Source: Aeromonas encheleia
Lineage (GTDB): Bacteria; Pseudomonadota; Gammaproteobacteria; Enterobacterales; Aeromonadaceae
Assembly (NCBI RefSeq): GCF_900637545.1
Contig: NZ_LR134376.1
Location: 756,001 to 820,000 of the forward strand
DNA length: 64,000 nucleotides
Direction: 5' to 3'
A program made the position numbers and the translations under genes. Of this stretch, positions 18,544 to 26,105 are shown piece after piece; positions within the stretch are counted from its first letter, which is position 1; each line of letters opens with the position of its first letter. The notes under the pieces were generated by a model that had not been told where the DNA came from, searched no databases, and was given only the letters and a program-made list of their open reading frames with translations.

Positions 18544-18574
18544 AAAAACCGGAGCAAAAACGCTCCGGTTTTTA
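18544..18574 (+). terminator. Rho-independent terminator
   Basis: An 11-bp stem (18545-18555 with 18562-18572, AAAAAC loop) flanked by A and T tracts, directly after the dioxygenase gene. Confidence 0.88.
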
Positions 18575-18731
18575 TTGGTTGGCAGGATTGCGCGTATAAC
18601 CGAATTTTATTGGTTATTGATGCCAATAAATCGTTTTTAAGCCAGATAAGCGTCGTTGTGATTGCGCGGTCTCGACCGTACTCTGAGCGCCATTCCGGGC
18701 CCCTGTGGCGGGCCCATCGATTGGAGTTCTT

Positions 18732-20045
18732 ATGAAGCAGTCCCAATGGTCATCCCGGCTCGGTTATATCCTGGCCGCCGCAGGCTCGGCGGTCGGTCTC
18801 GGCGCCATCTGGAAGTTCCCCTATGTGACCGCCGCCAACGGTGGCGGCGCCTTCCTGCTGGTGTTCCTGCTGTTCAGCTTCACCCTGGGGGGGGCGGTGC
18901 TGATGGGGGAGACCCTGCTCGGCAGCCTGAGCCGGCGCGGGGTGGTGGGGGCCTTCGAGGCGCTGCTGGGCAAACGCTGGCGCTGGGTCGGTGCCATGGG
19001 CCTGCTGTGCAGCCTGCTCATCTTCAGCTTCTACAGCGTGGTGGGCGGCTGGACACTTGGTTACACCGGCATGGCGCTGGCGGGTAGCCTGCAACACGGA
19101 GATGGCGCGGCGCTGACCGCCCGCTTTAACGACTACGTCGGCGATCCGCTCTGGCCTGTGCTGACCCATCTGCTGTTTGCCGCCCTCACCTGGTGGTTCG
19201 TGCGGGGCGGGGTACAGCAGGGGGTGGAGCGCACCCTGCGCTGGATGATGCCGGCCCTGTTCATCATGATGCTGCTGCTGGTGGTGTTCGGCCTCACCCT
19301 GCCCAATGCCATGGCCGGGGTGCGCCACTTCCTGATGCCCGACTTCAGCAAGCTCGGCATGTCCGGGGTGCTCGATGCCATGGGGCTGGCCTTCTTCTCC
19401 CTCTCCATCGGGCTCGGCATCCACACCACCTATGGCGCCTATCTGCCGAGCAGCGACGGCGTGGGCCGCTCCAGCCTCTGGGTGGTGCTGCTGGCCAGCC
19501 TGATCGCCGTGCTGGCGGGACTGATGATCTTCCCGGTGCTGGCGGCGACCGGCATCGATCCCGCCGCCGGCCCCGGCCTCACCTTTATGACCATGCCGGC
19601 GGTGTTCCAGCAGTTGCCGTTCGGCCAGGGGCTGGCGGTGGTGTTCTTCGCCCTGCTGGTGGTGGCGGCGCTCTCCTCGGCCATCTCGCTGCTGGAGCAC
19701 CTGCAGTGCTTCGTTTGCGAGAGCCTGGGCTGGTCGCGGCGGGCGGCCTGCAGCCTGATCACCGCGCTGGTGATGGCAGGCGGCATCCCGGTCAGCCTGT
19801 CGTTCGGCCCCTGGGCCGAGGTGACCCTGTTTGGCAAGAACATCTTCGAGCTGCTGGATTTTGTCACCTCTAACCTGCTGATGCCGCTGTTCGGGCTGGC
19901 CCTCACCCTGTTGCTGGGCTGGCGGCTGGGTCGCAAGGCCCTGCCCCAGGGGTTGGCGCCGCACTGGCGTGGCCTGGTGATGGGCTGCTGGCGCTGGCTG
20001 GCGCCGCTGCTGATCGGCGGCATCCTGGTGCGGGGGCTGCTGTAA
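18732..20045 (+). CDS. Neurotransmitter:sodium symporter (NSS/SNF) family transporter, copy 1
   Basis: Sodium-coupled amino-acid importer of the LeuT type in the inner membrane. The 437-residue product has the sodium/substrate region in helix 1 (AAAGSAVGLGAIWKFPY), NGGGAFLLVF in helix 2, and SLSIGLGIHTTYGAY in helix 6, with 11-12 helices in all. The gene immediately downstream encodes a paralog of the same length, so this is a tandem duplication. GGAG at 18723-18726 supports the start. Substrate not predictable; tryptophan, tyrosine and methionine are known for relatives. Confidence 0.93.
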   Translation: MKQSQWSSRLGYILAAAGSAVGLGAIWKFPYVTAANGGGAFLLVFLLFSFTLGGAVLMGETLLGSLSRRGVVGAFEALLGKRWRWVGAMGLLCSLLIFSFYSVVGGWTLGYTGMALAGSLQHGDGAALTARFNDYVGDPLWPVLTHLLFAALTWWFVRGGVQQGVERTLRWMMPALFIMMLLLVVFGLTLPNAMAGVRHFLMPDFSKLGMSGVLDAMGLAFFSLSIGLGIHTTYGAYLPSSDGVGRSSLWVVLLASLIAVLAGLMIFPVLAATGIDPAAGPGLTFMTMPAVFQQLPFGQGLAVVFFALLVVAALSSAISLLEHLQCFVCESLGWSRRAACSLITALVMAGGIPVSLSFGPWAEVTLFGKNIFELLDFVTSNLLMPLFGLALTLLLGWRLGRKALPQGLAPHWRGLVMGCWRWLAPLLIGGILVRGLL

Positions 20046-20486
20046 CCCGGCTTGGGGCAGGCTGGTCTATAGGCCCGTTTGCCCTCTGGTGGCCAGGGTC
20101 GCCGCCAGGGGGGCAGGCCATCCCAGGTGACGGTATTGACTGCATCGAAAAATCCATAAAACGGCTGATATTGAAATTTAAATTTATAAAATGCAGATAT
20201 TTTTGATCAATATTCTGTTTTATGGAGAGACAGGGAGGATTGGCTGTCAACTTCTCTTGCCGTGGTTTAGGCTGTGGCTCCATTTTTGCGCTCGAGTCAC
20301 CCGCCCTATGTCACCCCTCATCGCCCGATCTGGCCGATTTTTTAGCTCGCAAGAGAGGTGACCTTGCACGCGCAGTCTGTCTGAATGTTCATTGCAAAGG
20401 TCGCCGCCAGGCGGCCTTTTTTGTTGCGACCCAGGTTGCACTCACCCATGGAGTATCGATTCGATGTTGTCTTCCCCGGAGGTTGT
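20046..20486. other. 441-base spacer between the two NSS transporters
   Basis: The middle part (20140-20225) is AT-rich and probably holds the promoter of copy 2. A small open frame at 20308-20361 (MSPLIARSGRFF, 17 residues in all) precedes a terminator-like hairpin, reminiscent of an attenuator, but it lacks an obvious run of control codons. No gene is supported. Confidence 0.4.
20396..20422 (+). terminator. Terminator-like hairpin upstream of NSS copy 2
   Basis: A 10-bp stem with one G-U pair (20396-20405 with 20410-20419) is followed by a six-T run. It lies 65 bases before the copy 2 start, so it would either end transcription from copy 1 or attenuate copy 2. Confidence 0.7.
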
Positions 20487-21800
20487 ATGAGCCAGGTTCA
20501 GTGGTCTTCCCGTCTCGGTCATGTGCTGGCGGCGGCCGGCACGGCCATCGGCCTCGGCGCCATCTGGAAGTTTCCCTATGTGACCGCCACCAACGGCGGT
20601 GGCGCCTTCCTGCTGGTGTTCCTGCTGTTCAGCTTCACCCTGGGGGTGGCGGTGCTGGTGGGGGAGACCCTGCTCGGCAGCCGTAGCCAGCGCGGGGTGC
20701 TCGGCGCCTTCAACCGGCTGGTGGGGCCGAACTGGCGCTGGATGGGCTACATGGGGATACTGTGCGGCTTCTTCATCTACAGCTTCTACAGCGTGGTCGG
20801 CGGCTGGACCGTGGGCTATGCGGCGCTGGCGGTGATGGGCAAGCTCAACCTGAGCGAGGGTTCGGCGCTGACCGCCCTGTTCAACGGCTATGTCAGTGAT
20901 CCCTGGTGGCCGGTGCTGACCCATCTGGTGTTCGCCGGGCTCACCTGGTGGTTTGTGCAGGGGGGCATCCAGAAGGGGGTGGAGCGGGCGCTGCGCTGGA
21001 TGATGCCGGCCCTGTTCATCATGATGTTGCTGCTGGTGGCGGTGGGGCTCTCCATGCCGGGCTCCATGGCCGGGGTGCGCCAGCTGCTGCTGCCGGACTT
21101 CTCCATGCTGACTGGCCAGAGCGTGCTGGATGCGCTGGGGTTGGCCTTCTTCTCCCTCTCCATTGGCCTGGGGGTGCACACCACCTATGGCGCCTACCTG
21201 CCCAATAGCGAAGGTGTGCTGCGCTCCGGGGTCTGGGTGGTGACGCTGGCGAGCCTCATCTCGGTGCTGGCGGGGCTGATGATCTTCCCGGCGCTGGCTT
21301 CCACGGGCATTGACCCGACTGCCGGGCCAGGGCTCACCTTTATGACCATGCCCGCGGTGTTCAGCCACCTGCCGTTCGGCCAGGGGCTGGGGGTGGTGTT
21401 CTTCCTGTTGCTGCTGGTGGCGGCGCTCTCCTCCTCCATCTCCATGCTGGAGCACCTGGTGCGCTTCACCACCGAGGAGTGGGGCTGGTCCCGTCGTGGC
21501 GCCTGCCGGGTGCTGACCCTGCTGATCATGGCCTCCGGCATTCCGGTCAGCCTGTCGTTCGGTCCCTGGAGCGAGCTGACCCTGTTTGGCAAGACTATTT
21601 TCGATCTGCTCGACTACCTCACCTCCAACCTGATGATGCCGCTGTTCGGCCTGGTGCTGACCCTGCTGCTGGGCTGGCGACTGGGAGACAGCATCTTGCC
21701 CGCCGGCCTGTCACCCGTGCTGCGGTTCTGCCTGCTCTGGTGCTGGCGACTGGTGGCGCCGCTATTGATCGGCGGAATCCTGGTGCGGGGCCTGTTCTGA
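20487..21800 (+). CDS. Neurotransmitter:sodium symporter (NSS/SNF) family transporter, copy 2
   Basis: Paralog of the preceding transporter with the same 437-residue length and nearly identical motif blocks (AAAGTAIGLGAIWKFPY, SLSIGLGVHTTYGAY, IPVSLSFGPW). Differences concentrate in the loop after helix 4 and around residues 245-260, so substrate preference may differ. GGAGG at 20478-20482 fixes the ATG at 20487. A tail fragment resembling its last 16 codons lies downstream at 21842-21894, perhaps the remnant of a third copy. Confidence 0.93.
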   Translation: MSQVQWSSRLGHVLAAAGTAIGLGAIWKFPYVTATNGGGAFLLVFLLFSFTLGVAVLVGETLLGSRSQRGVLGAFNRLVGPNWRWMGYMGILCGFFIYSFYSVVGGWTVGYAALAVMGKLNLSEGSALTALFNGYVSDPWWPVLTHLVFAGLTWWFVQGGIQKGVERALRWMMPALFIMMLLLVAVGLSMPGSMAGVRQLLLPDFSMLTGQSVLDALGLAFFSLSIGLGVHTTYGAYLPNSEGVLRSGVWVVTLASLISVLAGLMIFPALASTGIDPTAGPGLTFMTMPAVFSHLPFGQGLGVVFFLLLLVAALSSSISMLEHLVRFTTEEWGWSRRGACRVLTLLIMASGIPVSLSFGPWSELTLFGKTIFDLLDYLTSNLMMPLFGLVLTLLLGWRLGDSILPAGLSPVLRFCLLWCWRLVAPLLIGGILVRGLF

Positions 21801-21841
21801 CCCCGAGTCGATCGGGTTGCGGATAGCCAGAAGGCGCGGGT

Positions 21842-21894
21842 GACTGGTGATGTCATTGCCGATCGCCGGGATCCTGGTGCGGGGTCTGTTCTAA
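21842..21894 (+). pseudogene. Remnant of the 3' end of a third NSS transporter copy
   Basis: In frame this reads LVMSLPIAGILVRGLF and stop, aligning with the LVAPLLIGGILVRGLF tail of copy 2, 94 bases upstream. Many substitutions separate them. This looks more like a decayed third paralog, or an old duplication, than a fresh repeat. Confidence 0.6.
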
Positions 21895-21922
21895 GGTCGG
21901 CTGGCAAACAGGGACAATAAAC

Positions 21923-21955
21923 ACAAGGGGTTGGCCACTGGCCAACCCCTTGTCA
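21923..21955. terminator. Terminator between convergent NSS and lipoprotein genes
   Basis: A 13-bp perfect stem (21924-21936 with 21940-21952) with an ACT loop lies between the NSS region and the convergent lipoprotein gene. No long T-run is present on either strand. Confidence 0.7.
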
Positions 21956-21973
21956 CATCTGCCCGCGGTGCGG

Positions 21974-22438
21974 TTATTGCAGACCGGGCCCCATGGCCGA
22001 GAAGCGGCAGTCAGACTGATAGAGGCGGCGGCGACCCTGGTGGTCATCCGCCTGCCAGACCAGATCGAGTTGACCGAGGCGGCCGAGGTGGCGCAGCTCG
22101 AACTCGTAGCGCAGGCAGGGATTATCCAGGGGCAGCCGGGCCATGCCGGTCGGCAGGCGATAACGATAGCGCAGCAGGGGGCCGTCCAGCAGCTGGCTCT
22201 GCTCTGGCACCAGCCCTTCCGCGGTCGGGGCGGGGGCGCTCAGGTAGCGGCGCAGGGCGGCGGGGGCATCGATGGCTTGCTGGTAATGGAGCCCGTTCAT
22301 GGCGGCCAGCTCCTCCTCCAGCCGCTCCAGCTCACCCTCCAGCCCGCTCAGGGTCTGGCCCAGTTGCTGATGGGCGGGCGAGGCGCAGCCCCCCAGCAGC
22401 AGGGTCAGCAACAACAGGGTGGCGCGGGGTGGGAACAT
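21974..22438 (-). CDS. Predicted lipoprotein of unknown function
   Basis: The 154-residue product begins MFPPRATLLLLTLLLGGC, a clear type II signal peptide. A short coiled coil (residues about 25-50, LSGLEGELERLEEEL) follows, then a beta-rich part with two cysteines (NPCLRYEFEL and YQSDCRFS) that could form a disulfide. AAGGAG on the minus strand supports the ATG at 22438. It ends 11 bases from nothing on the MocR side, that is, it follows the MocR gene closely and may be cotranscribed. No family was recognised. Confidence 0.75.
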   Translation of the reverse strand: MFPPRATLLLLTLLLGGCASPAHQQLGQTLSGLEGELERLEEELAAMNGLHYQQAIDAPAALRRYLSAPAPTAEGLVPEQSQLLDGPLLRYRYRLPTGMARLPLDNPCLRYEFELRHLGRLGQLDLVWQADDHQGRRRLYQSDCRFSAMGPGLQ

Positions 22439-22448
22439 GAAGACTCCT

Positions 22449-23825
22449 TTATAGCAAGGGATTGGTCGGCGGCGCGGCGCGCAGCAGGCTGGCGAGCCGC
22501 TCCAACCCCTCGGCGACCCGGGAGTCGGTGGCGGGCTGGCTGAGGCTGAGGCGTACCCCCTGGGGGGCGGCAAACTGGCCGGCAGCAAAGTGTTCCCCGC
22601 TGGCCACCCCGACGTCAAGGGCGTTGGCCGCCTCGGCGAACTCCTGGCTGCGCCAGGGCTCGGGCAGCGGCAGCCAGGCGTGCATGGAGCCCGCCTGCCA
22701 GCGGGCGCCCGGCAGCAGGTGGCGCAGCAGCTCGCCACGGCGCGCCAGGATGCGTCTCTGCTGCTCGATGAGCGGCATGATCTGGCGCTGGCTCACCAGC
22801 TTGCAGGCCAGCTCGATTAGCAGCGGGCTCACCATCCAGCTCGACAGCCGCATCGCCTGGGCGAAGCCGTTGCGCAGGGCCGGCGGGGTCAGCACGAAGC
22901 CGACCCGCAGCCCGCCACAGGCGATCTTGGCCAGGCTGCCGAGGTAGATGACCCGCTCCGGCGCCAGGTTGACCAGGGGCGGGAGCGGGATCTCGGGCAG
23001 CAGGCCGTTGACGTCGTCCTCGATGATCAGCAGATCGTGGCGGCGGGCGATGGCGACTATGGCCTCGCGCCGCGCCAGGCTCATGATGGCGGTGGTGGGG
23101 TTCTGCAGGGTAGGGGTCAGATAGAGCAACTTGGCCCGCCGCTGGCGGCAGGCGGCATCCAGGGCCGCGGGGATCAGTCCCTCCTCGTCCATGGGCAGGC
23201 CCACCACCTGGTTCTTCAGCTGGCGGGCATTGCCCAGCATGCCGGGGTAGCTGAGCCCCTCGCACAAAATGGTCTCCCCCACGCAGCCGGTGGCCAGCAA
23301 CGCCAGCATGATGCCGTGCTGGGCGCCGTGGCTGAACAGCAGCCGCTCCTCGTTGCCGTTGATCCCCTGCTCGGCCAGCCAGTCGACAAACAGCTGCCGC
23401 TGCGGGAGCCGTCCCGCCTCCTTGTCATAGCCGAGCAGGCCGTTGAGATCGCCGTCCGCGAGTTCGGTCAGTATGGGCCTGATGATGGCGGCCCGATCCA
23501 GCTGGACCGGCAGGTTCTGCCACAGCTCGATGCGGTGATTGTCCTCGTTGCGGATCACCCATTCGTTGGCCGGATCGGTGCCCGCCTCCTTGACCCAGGT
23601 GCCGTGGCCCACCCTGGCGGCCAGCAGGCCGCGCCGCTCGGCCTCGGCGTAGGCGCGGGTGATGGTACCGACCGTCACCCCCAGCCGGTCCGCCAGCGCC
23701 CTGTGGGTCGGCAGTCGGGTCTGGGGGGGCAGGGTGCCATCGGCGATGGCCTGCTCTATGGCCTTGACCAGTTTCAGGTAGAGGGGCCCCTCGAAGGGGG
23801 CGAGGTCCGGAGTCCAGATTGTCAT
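22449..23825 (-). CDS. MocR-type regulator (GntR winged helix fused to PLP aminotransferase fold)
   Basis: Transcription factor with an N-terminal GntR winged helix (residues 10-80, LPTHRALADRLGVTVGTITR) and a class I aminotransferase-like domain to residue 458. The PLP lysine lies in LGSLAKIACGGLRVGF. It is divergent from a LysE-type exporter, with an ATTGTA-N4-TACAAT palindrome between, so amino-acid export is the probable target. MocR proteins use PLP to sense an amine or vitamin B6 level; which one applies here is unknown. Confidence 0.93.
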   Translation of the reverse strand: MTIWTPDLAPFEGPLYLKLVKAIEQAIADGTLPPQTRLPTHRALADRLGVTVGTITRAYAEAERRGLLAARVGHGTWVKEAGTDPANEWVIRNEDNHRIELWQNLPVQLDRAAIIRPILTELADGDLNGLLGYDKEAGRLPQRQLFVDWLAEQGINGNEERLLFSHGAQHGIMLALLATGCVGETILCEGLSYPGMLGNARQLKNQVVGLPMDEEGLIPAALDAACRQRRAKLLYLTPTLQNPTTAIMSLARREAIVAIARRHDLLIIEDDVNGLLPEIPLPPLVNLAPERVIYLGSLAKIACGGLRVGFVLTPPALRNGFAQAMRLSSWMVSPLLIELACKLVSQRQIMPLIEQQRRILARRGELLRHLLPGARWQAGSMHAWLPLPEPWRSQEFAEAANALDVGVASGEHFAAGQFAAPQGVRLSLSQPATDSRVAEGLERLASLLRAAPPTNPLL

Positions 23826-23903
23826 GGTGACAATAAATCCATTGATCGCATAATTGTCTCAATATAGCGTGAATGTCAGCCCCTAAACAATCTGGAACTG
23901 CAT

Positions 23904-23919
23904 ATTGTACCGATACAAT
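23904..23919. promoter_or_regulatory. Operator-like palindrome between mocR and lysE genes
   Basis: ATTGTA (23904-23909) and TACAAT (23914-23919) flank CCGA, forming a perfect 6+6 palindrome 24 bases before the exporter start. It is the best candidate binding site for the divergent MocR regulator. Confidence 0.6.
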
Positions 23920-23943
23920 GTGCAGCCATATGGAGATGACCCT

Positions 23944-24540
23944 ATGACCCTCGAATGGTATGTCACCCTGGTGGGATTCGCCCTGCTCACCTGCGGCACC
24001 CCGGGCCCGAACAATCTGATGCTGACCGCCTCCGGCGCCAACTTCGGGGTGCGCCGCACTCTGCCACACCTGATCGGGGTGGCCGTGGGTCAACCCGTGC
24101 TGCAGCTGGTGCTGGCGCTGGGGCTCTATCCTCTGTTCGAGCGCTGGCCCTTGCTGCGGCTGGGGCTGCAGATCTTCGGCAGCCTCTATCTGCTGTGGCT
24201 GGCCTGGCGCATCGCGGTGGCCGGTGCCCCCGGCGATCCGGCCAGATGGGCACGTCCGCTGACCCTGCTGGAGGGGCTGGGCTTCCAGTTCCTCAATCCC
24301 AAGGCCTGGATGATGGGCATCTCCGCCATCAGCCTGTTCAGCCTGGCGGGCACTGCCTACTGGCCGAGCCTGTGGGGTATCATGCTGATCTTCCCCCTGG
24401 TCGGCTTCCCCATCTGCTTTGTCTGGGTCCTGTTCGGTCACCAGCTCGGCAACTGGATCAGCTCTGATCGCGGCTGGCGCCGACTCAACGGCAGCCTGGG
24501 AGTGCTGACCGCCCTCTGCGTGGTGATGCTCTGGTATTAA
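23944..24540 (+). CDS. LysE/RhtB-family amino-acid exporter, copy 1
   Basis: Inner-membrane exporter of about six helices in 198 residues. The family signature CGTPGPNNLMLTASGANFG lies at residues 18-36, and FLNPKAWMMGI lies at the start of helix 4. It is divergent from the MocR regulator. A second exporter of the same family follows 102 bases downstream. Exported substrates of the family include lysine, threonine, homoserine and cysteine; none can be chosen from sequence. Confidence 0.92.
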   Translation: MTLEWYVTLVGFALLTCGTPGPNNLMLTASGANFGVRRTLPHLIGVAVGQPVLQLVLALGLYPLFERWPLLRLGLQIFGSLYLLWLAWRIAVAGAPGDPARWARPLTLLEGLGFQFLNPKAWMMGISAISLFSLAGTAYWPSLWGIMLIFPLVGFPICFVWVLFGHQLGNWISSDRGWRRLNGSLGVLTALCVVMLWY

Positions 24541-24642
24541 TGGCTGTCTGATTATTCATGCAAAGAAAATGCATCGGTGAGCTTGTCGTCAGGACGCTGA
24601 CTCTGCATATTAGGACGCTTGCTCTATATCGATGAGGTTGAG

Positions 24643-25233
24643 ATGGATCTGAACTGGTTGCTGCCCCTGGCGGGATTTGCCCTGATTACCTGTGGCACGC
24701 CGGGCCCCAACAACATGCTGCTCACCAGCGCCGGGGCCGCCCAGGGGTTTCGCCGCTCGGTACCGCTGCTGGTGGGGGTGGTCGGCGGCATCAACCTGAT
24801 GATCCTGGCCACGGCGCTGGGACTCGGGGTGATGTTCGAGAAGCTGCCGCTGCTGCACGAGGGCCTCAAGCTCATCGGCTCGGCCTACCTGTTCTGGCTG
24901 GCCTGGAAGGTGGCGACCGCCAGCGGCCCGGCCGAGGGCAGCCGGCCTCTCATTCCGGCCCATCAGGGGGCCATGCTGCAACTGCTCAACCCCAAGGCCT
25001 GGATGATGGCGCTCTCCGCCATCAGCGGCTTCACCCTGGCGGGGGAGTCGTACTGGCCGTCCGCCGGCTGGGTGCTCGGCATCTTCTTCGTCACCGGCCT
25101 CTACACCGGTGCCTTCTGGGTGCTGTTCGGTGCCCAGGTGCGCCGACTCATCCGCACCGCCAGGGGCTGGCGTCGTTTCAACCGAACCATGGGGATCGCC
25201 ACGGCGGCCTGCGTGCTGATGATCTGGATTTAG
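24643..25233 (+). CDS. LysE/RhtB-family amino-acid exporter, copy 2
   Basis: Paralog of the preceding exporter (196 residues) with CGTPGPNNMLLTSAGAAQG and LLNPKAWMMALSAIS. The ATG at 24643 is preceded by GAGG at 24632-24635; an upstream TTG start at 24619 is less likely. A separate AT-rich spacer suggests its own promoter. Similarity between the two copies points to duplication with later divergence. Confidence 0.92.
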   Translation: MDLNWLLPLAGFALITCGTPGPNNMLLTSAGAAQGFRRSVPLLVGVVGGINLMILATALGLGVMFEKLPLLHEGLKLIGSAYLFWLAWKVATASGPAEGSRPLIPAHQGAMLQLLNPKAWMMALSAISGFTLAGESYWPSAGWVLGIFFVTGLYTGAFWVLFGAQVRRLIRTARGWRRFNRTMGIATAACVLMIWI

Positions 25234-25320
25234 GCCCTCGGCCTTACCTTCTGTCTTGTTGGCCCTTCGGGGCCTTTTTTGTCTGTGGGTGGCCGTCACC
25301 CGATGTGAAAAGGAGCGGTT

Positions 25321-26013
25321 ATGAAATGTATCGGTCTGCTGGGTGGCATGAGCTGGGAGTCCAGCGTCAGCTATTACCAGGCGCTCAATCGGGGCGTGCG
25401 GGCGCGACTCGGTGGTCTGCACTCGGCCAGGGTGTTGCTCAACAGCGTCGACTTCGCCGAGATAGAGCGGCTGCAGCACGCCGGTGACTGGCCCGCCACC
25501 GCCCGCCTGCTGGCGGCCGAAGCCCGTGCGCTGCAGGCGGGGGGCGCCGATTTCTTGCTGATCGGCACCAACACCATGCACAAGGTGGCGCCCGAGATAG
25601 CCGCCGCCATCGACATTCCGTTGCTGCACATCGCCGACGCCACCGCCCAGCGCTTGCTGGCCGATGGCGTGCAGCGGGTCGGGCTGCTCGGCACCTGCTT
25701 CACCATGGAGCAAGATTTCTACAAGGGGCGACTGGAAGATCAGTTCGGGCTGGAGGTGCTGGTGCCGCCGGCGGCCGAGCGGGAGCGGGTGCATCGCATC
25801 ATCTATGACGAGCTCTGTCTGGGGCAGATCCTGGCGTCATCGCGGGCCGAATACCTGGCCATCATAGCGGCGCTGGCCGAGGCGGGGGCCCAGGCGGTGA
25901 TCCTGGGCTGCACCGAGATAGCCCTGCTGATGGGGGAGGCGCAGGCCGCGGTGCCGCTCTACGACACCACCGCCATTCACGCCGACGCCGCAGTGGCGTG
26001 GGCGCTTGGCTGA
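25321..26013 (+). CDS. Aspartate/glutamate racemase family protein (YgeA-like) lacking the first catalytic cysteine
   Basis: The 230-residue product aligns along its whole length with E. coli YgeA, a broad-specificity amino-acid racemase: GLLGGMSWES at the start, GLHSARVLLNSVDF and TMEQDFYKGRL. The second catalytic cysteine is present (C197, GCTEIALL). At the first site YgeA has CTNTMH but this protein has GTNTMH, with Gly82 coded by GGC, one base from TGC. The two-base mechanism needs both cysteines, so racemase activity is doubtful. Confidence 0.88.
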   Translation: MKCIGLLGGMSWESSVSYYQALNRGVRARLGGLHSARVLLNSVDFAEIERLQHAGDWPATARLLAAEARALQAGGADFLLIGTNTMHKVAPEIAAAIDIPLLHIADATAQRLLADGVQRVGLLGTCFTMEQDFYKGRLEDQFGLEVLVPPAAERERVHRIIYDELCLGQILASSRAEYLAIIAALAEAGAQAVILGCTEIALLMGEAQAAVPLYDTTAIHADAAVAWALG

Positions 26014-26034
26014 AGGGGCCACCCAAAAAAGAGC

Positions 26035-26068
26035 AAAAAAGAGAGGCGCCGCGGCGCCTCTCTTTTTA
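26035..26068. terminator. Bidirectional terminator
   Basis: A 14-bp stem (26037-26050 with 26053-26066) has A and T tracts on both sides and lies between the convergent racemase-like gene and the acyl-CoA synthetase gene. Confidence 0.9.
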
Positions 26069-26105
26069 TTGGTGTGTAGTCAGGTCGGATCAGGCGTGGC
26101 TGTGC

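Noticed and set aside
20308..20422. Leader-peptide attenuator before NSS copy 2
   Set aside because: A short frame and a terminator hairpin are present, but there are no repeated control codons and no clear alternative anti-terminator stem. Left as a hairpin only.
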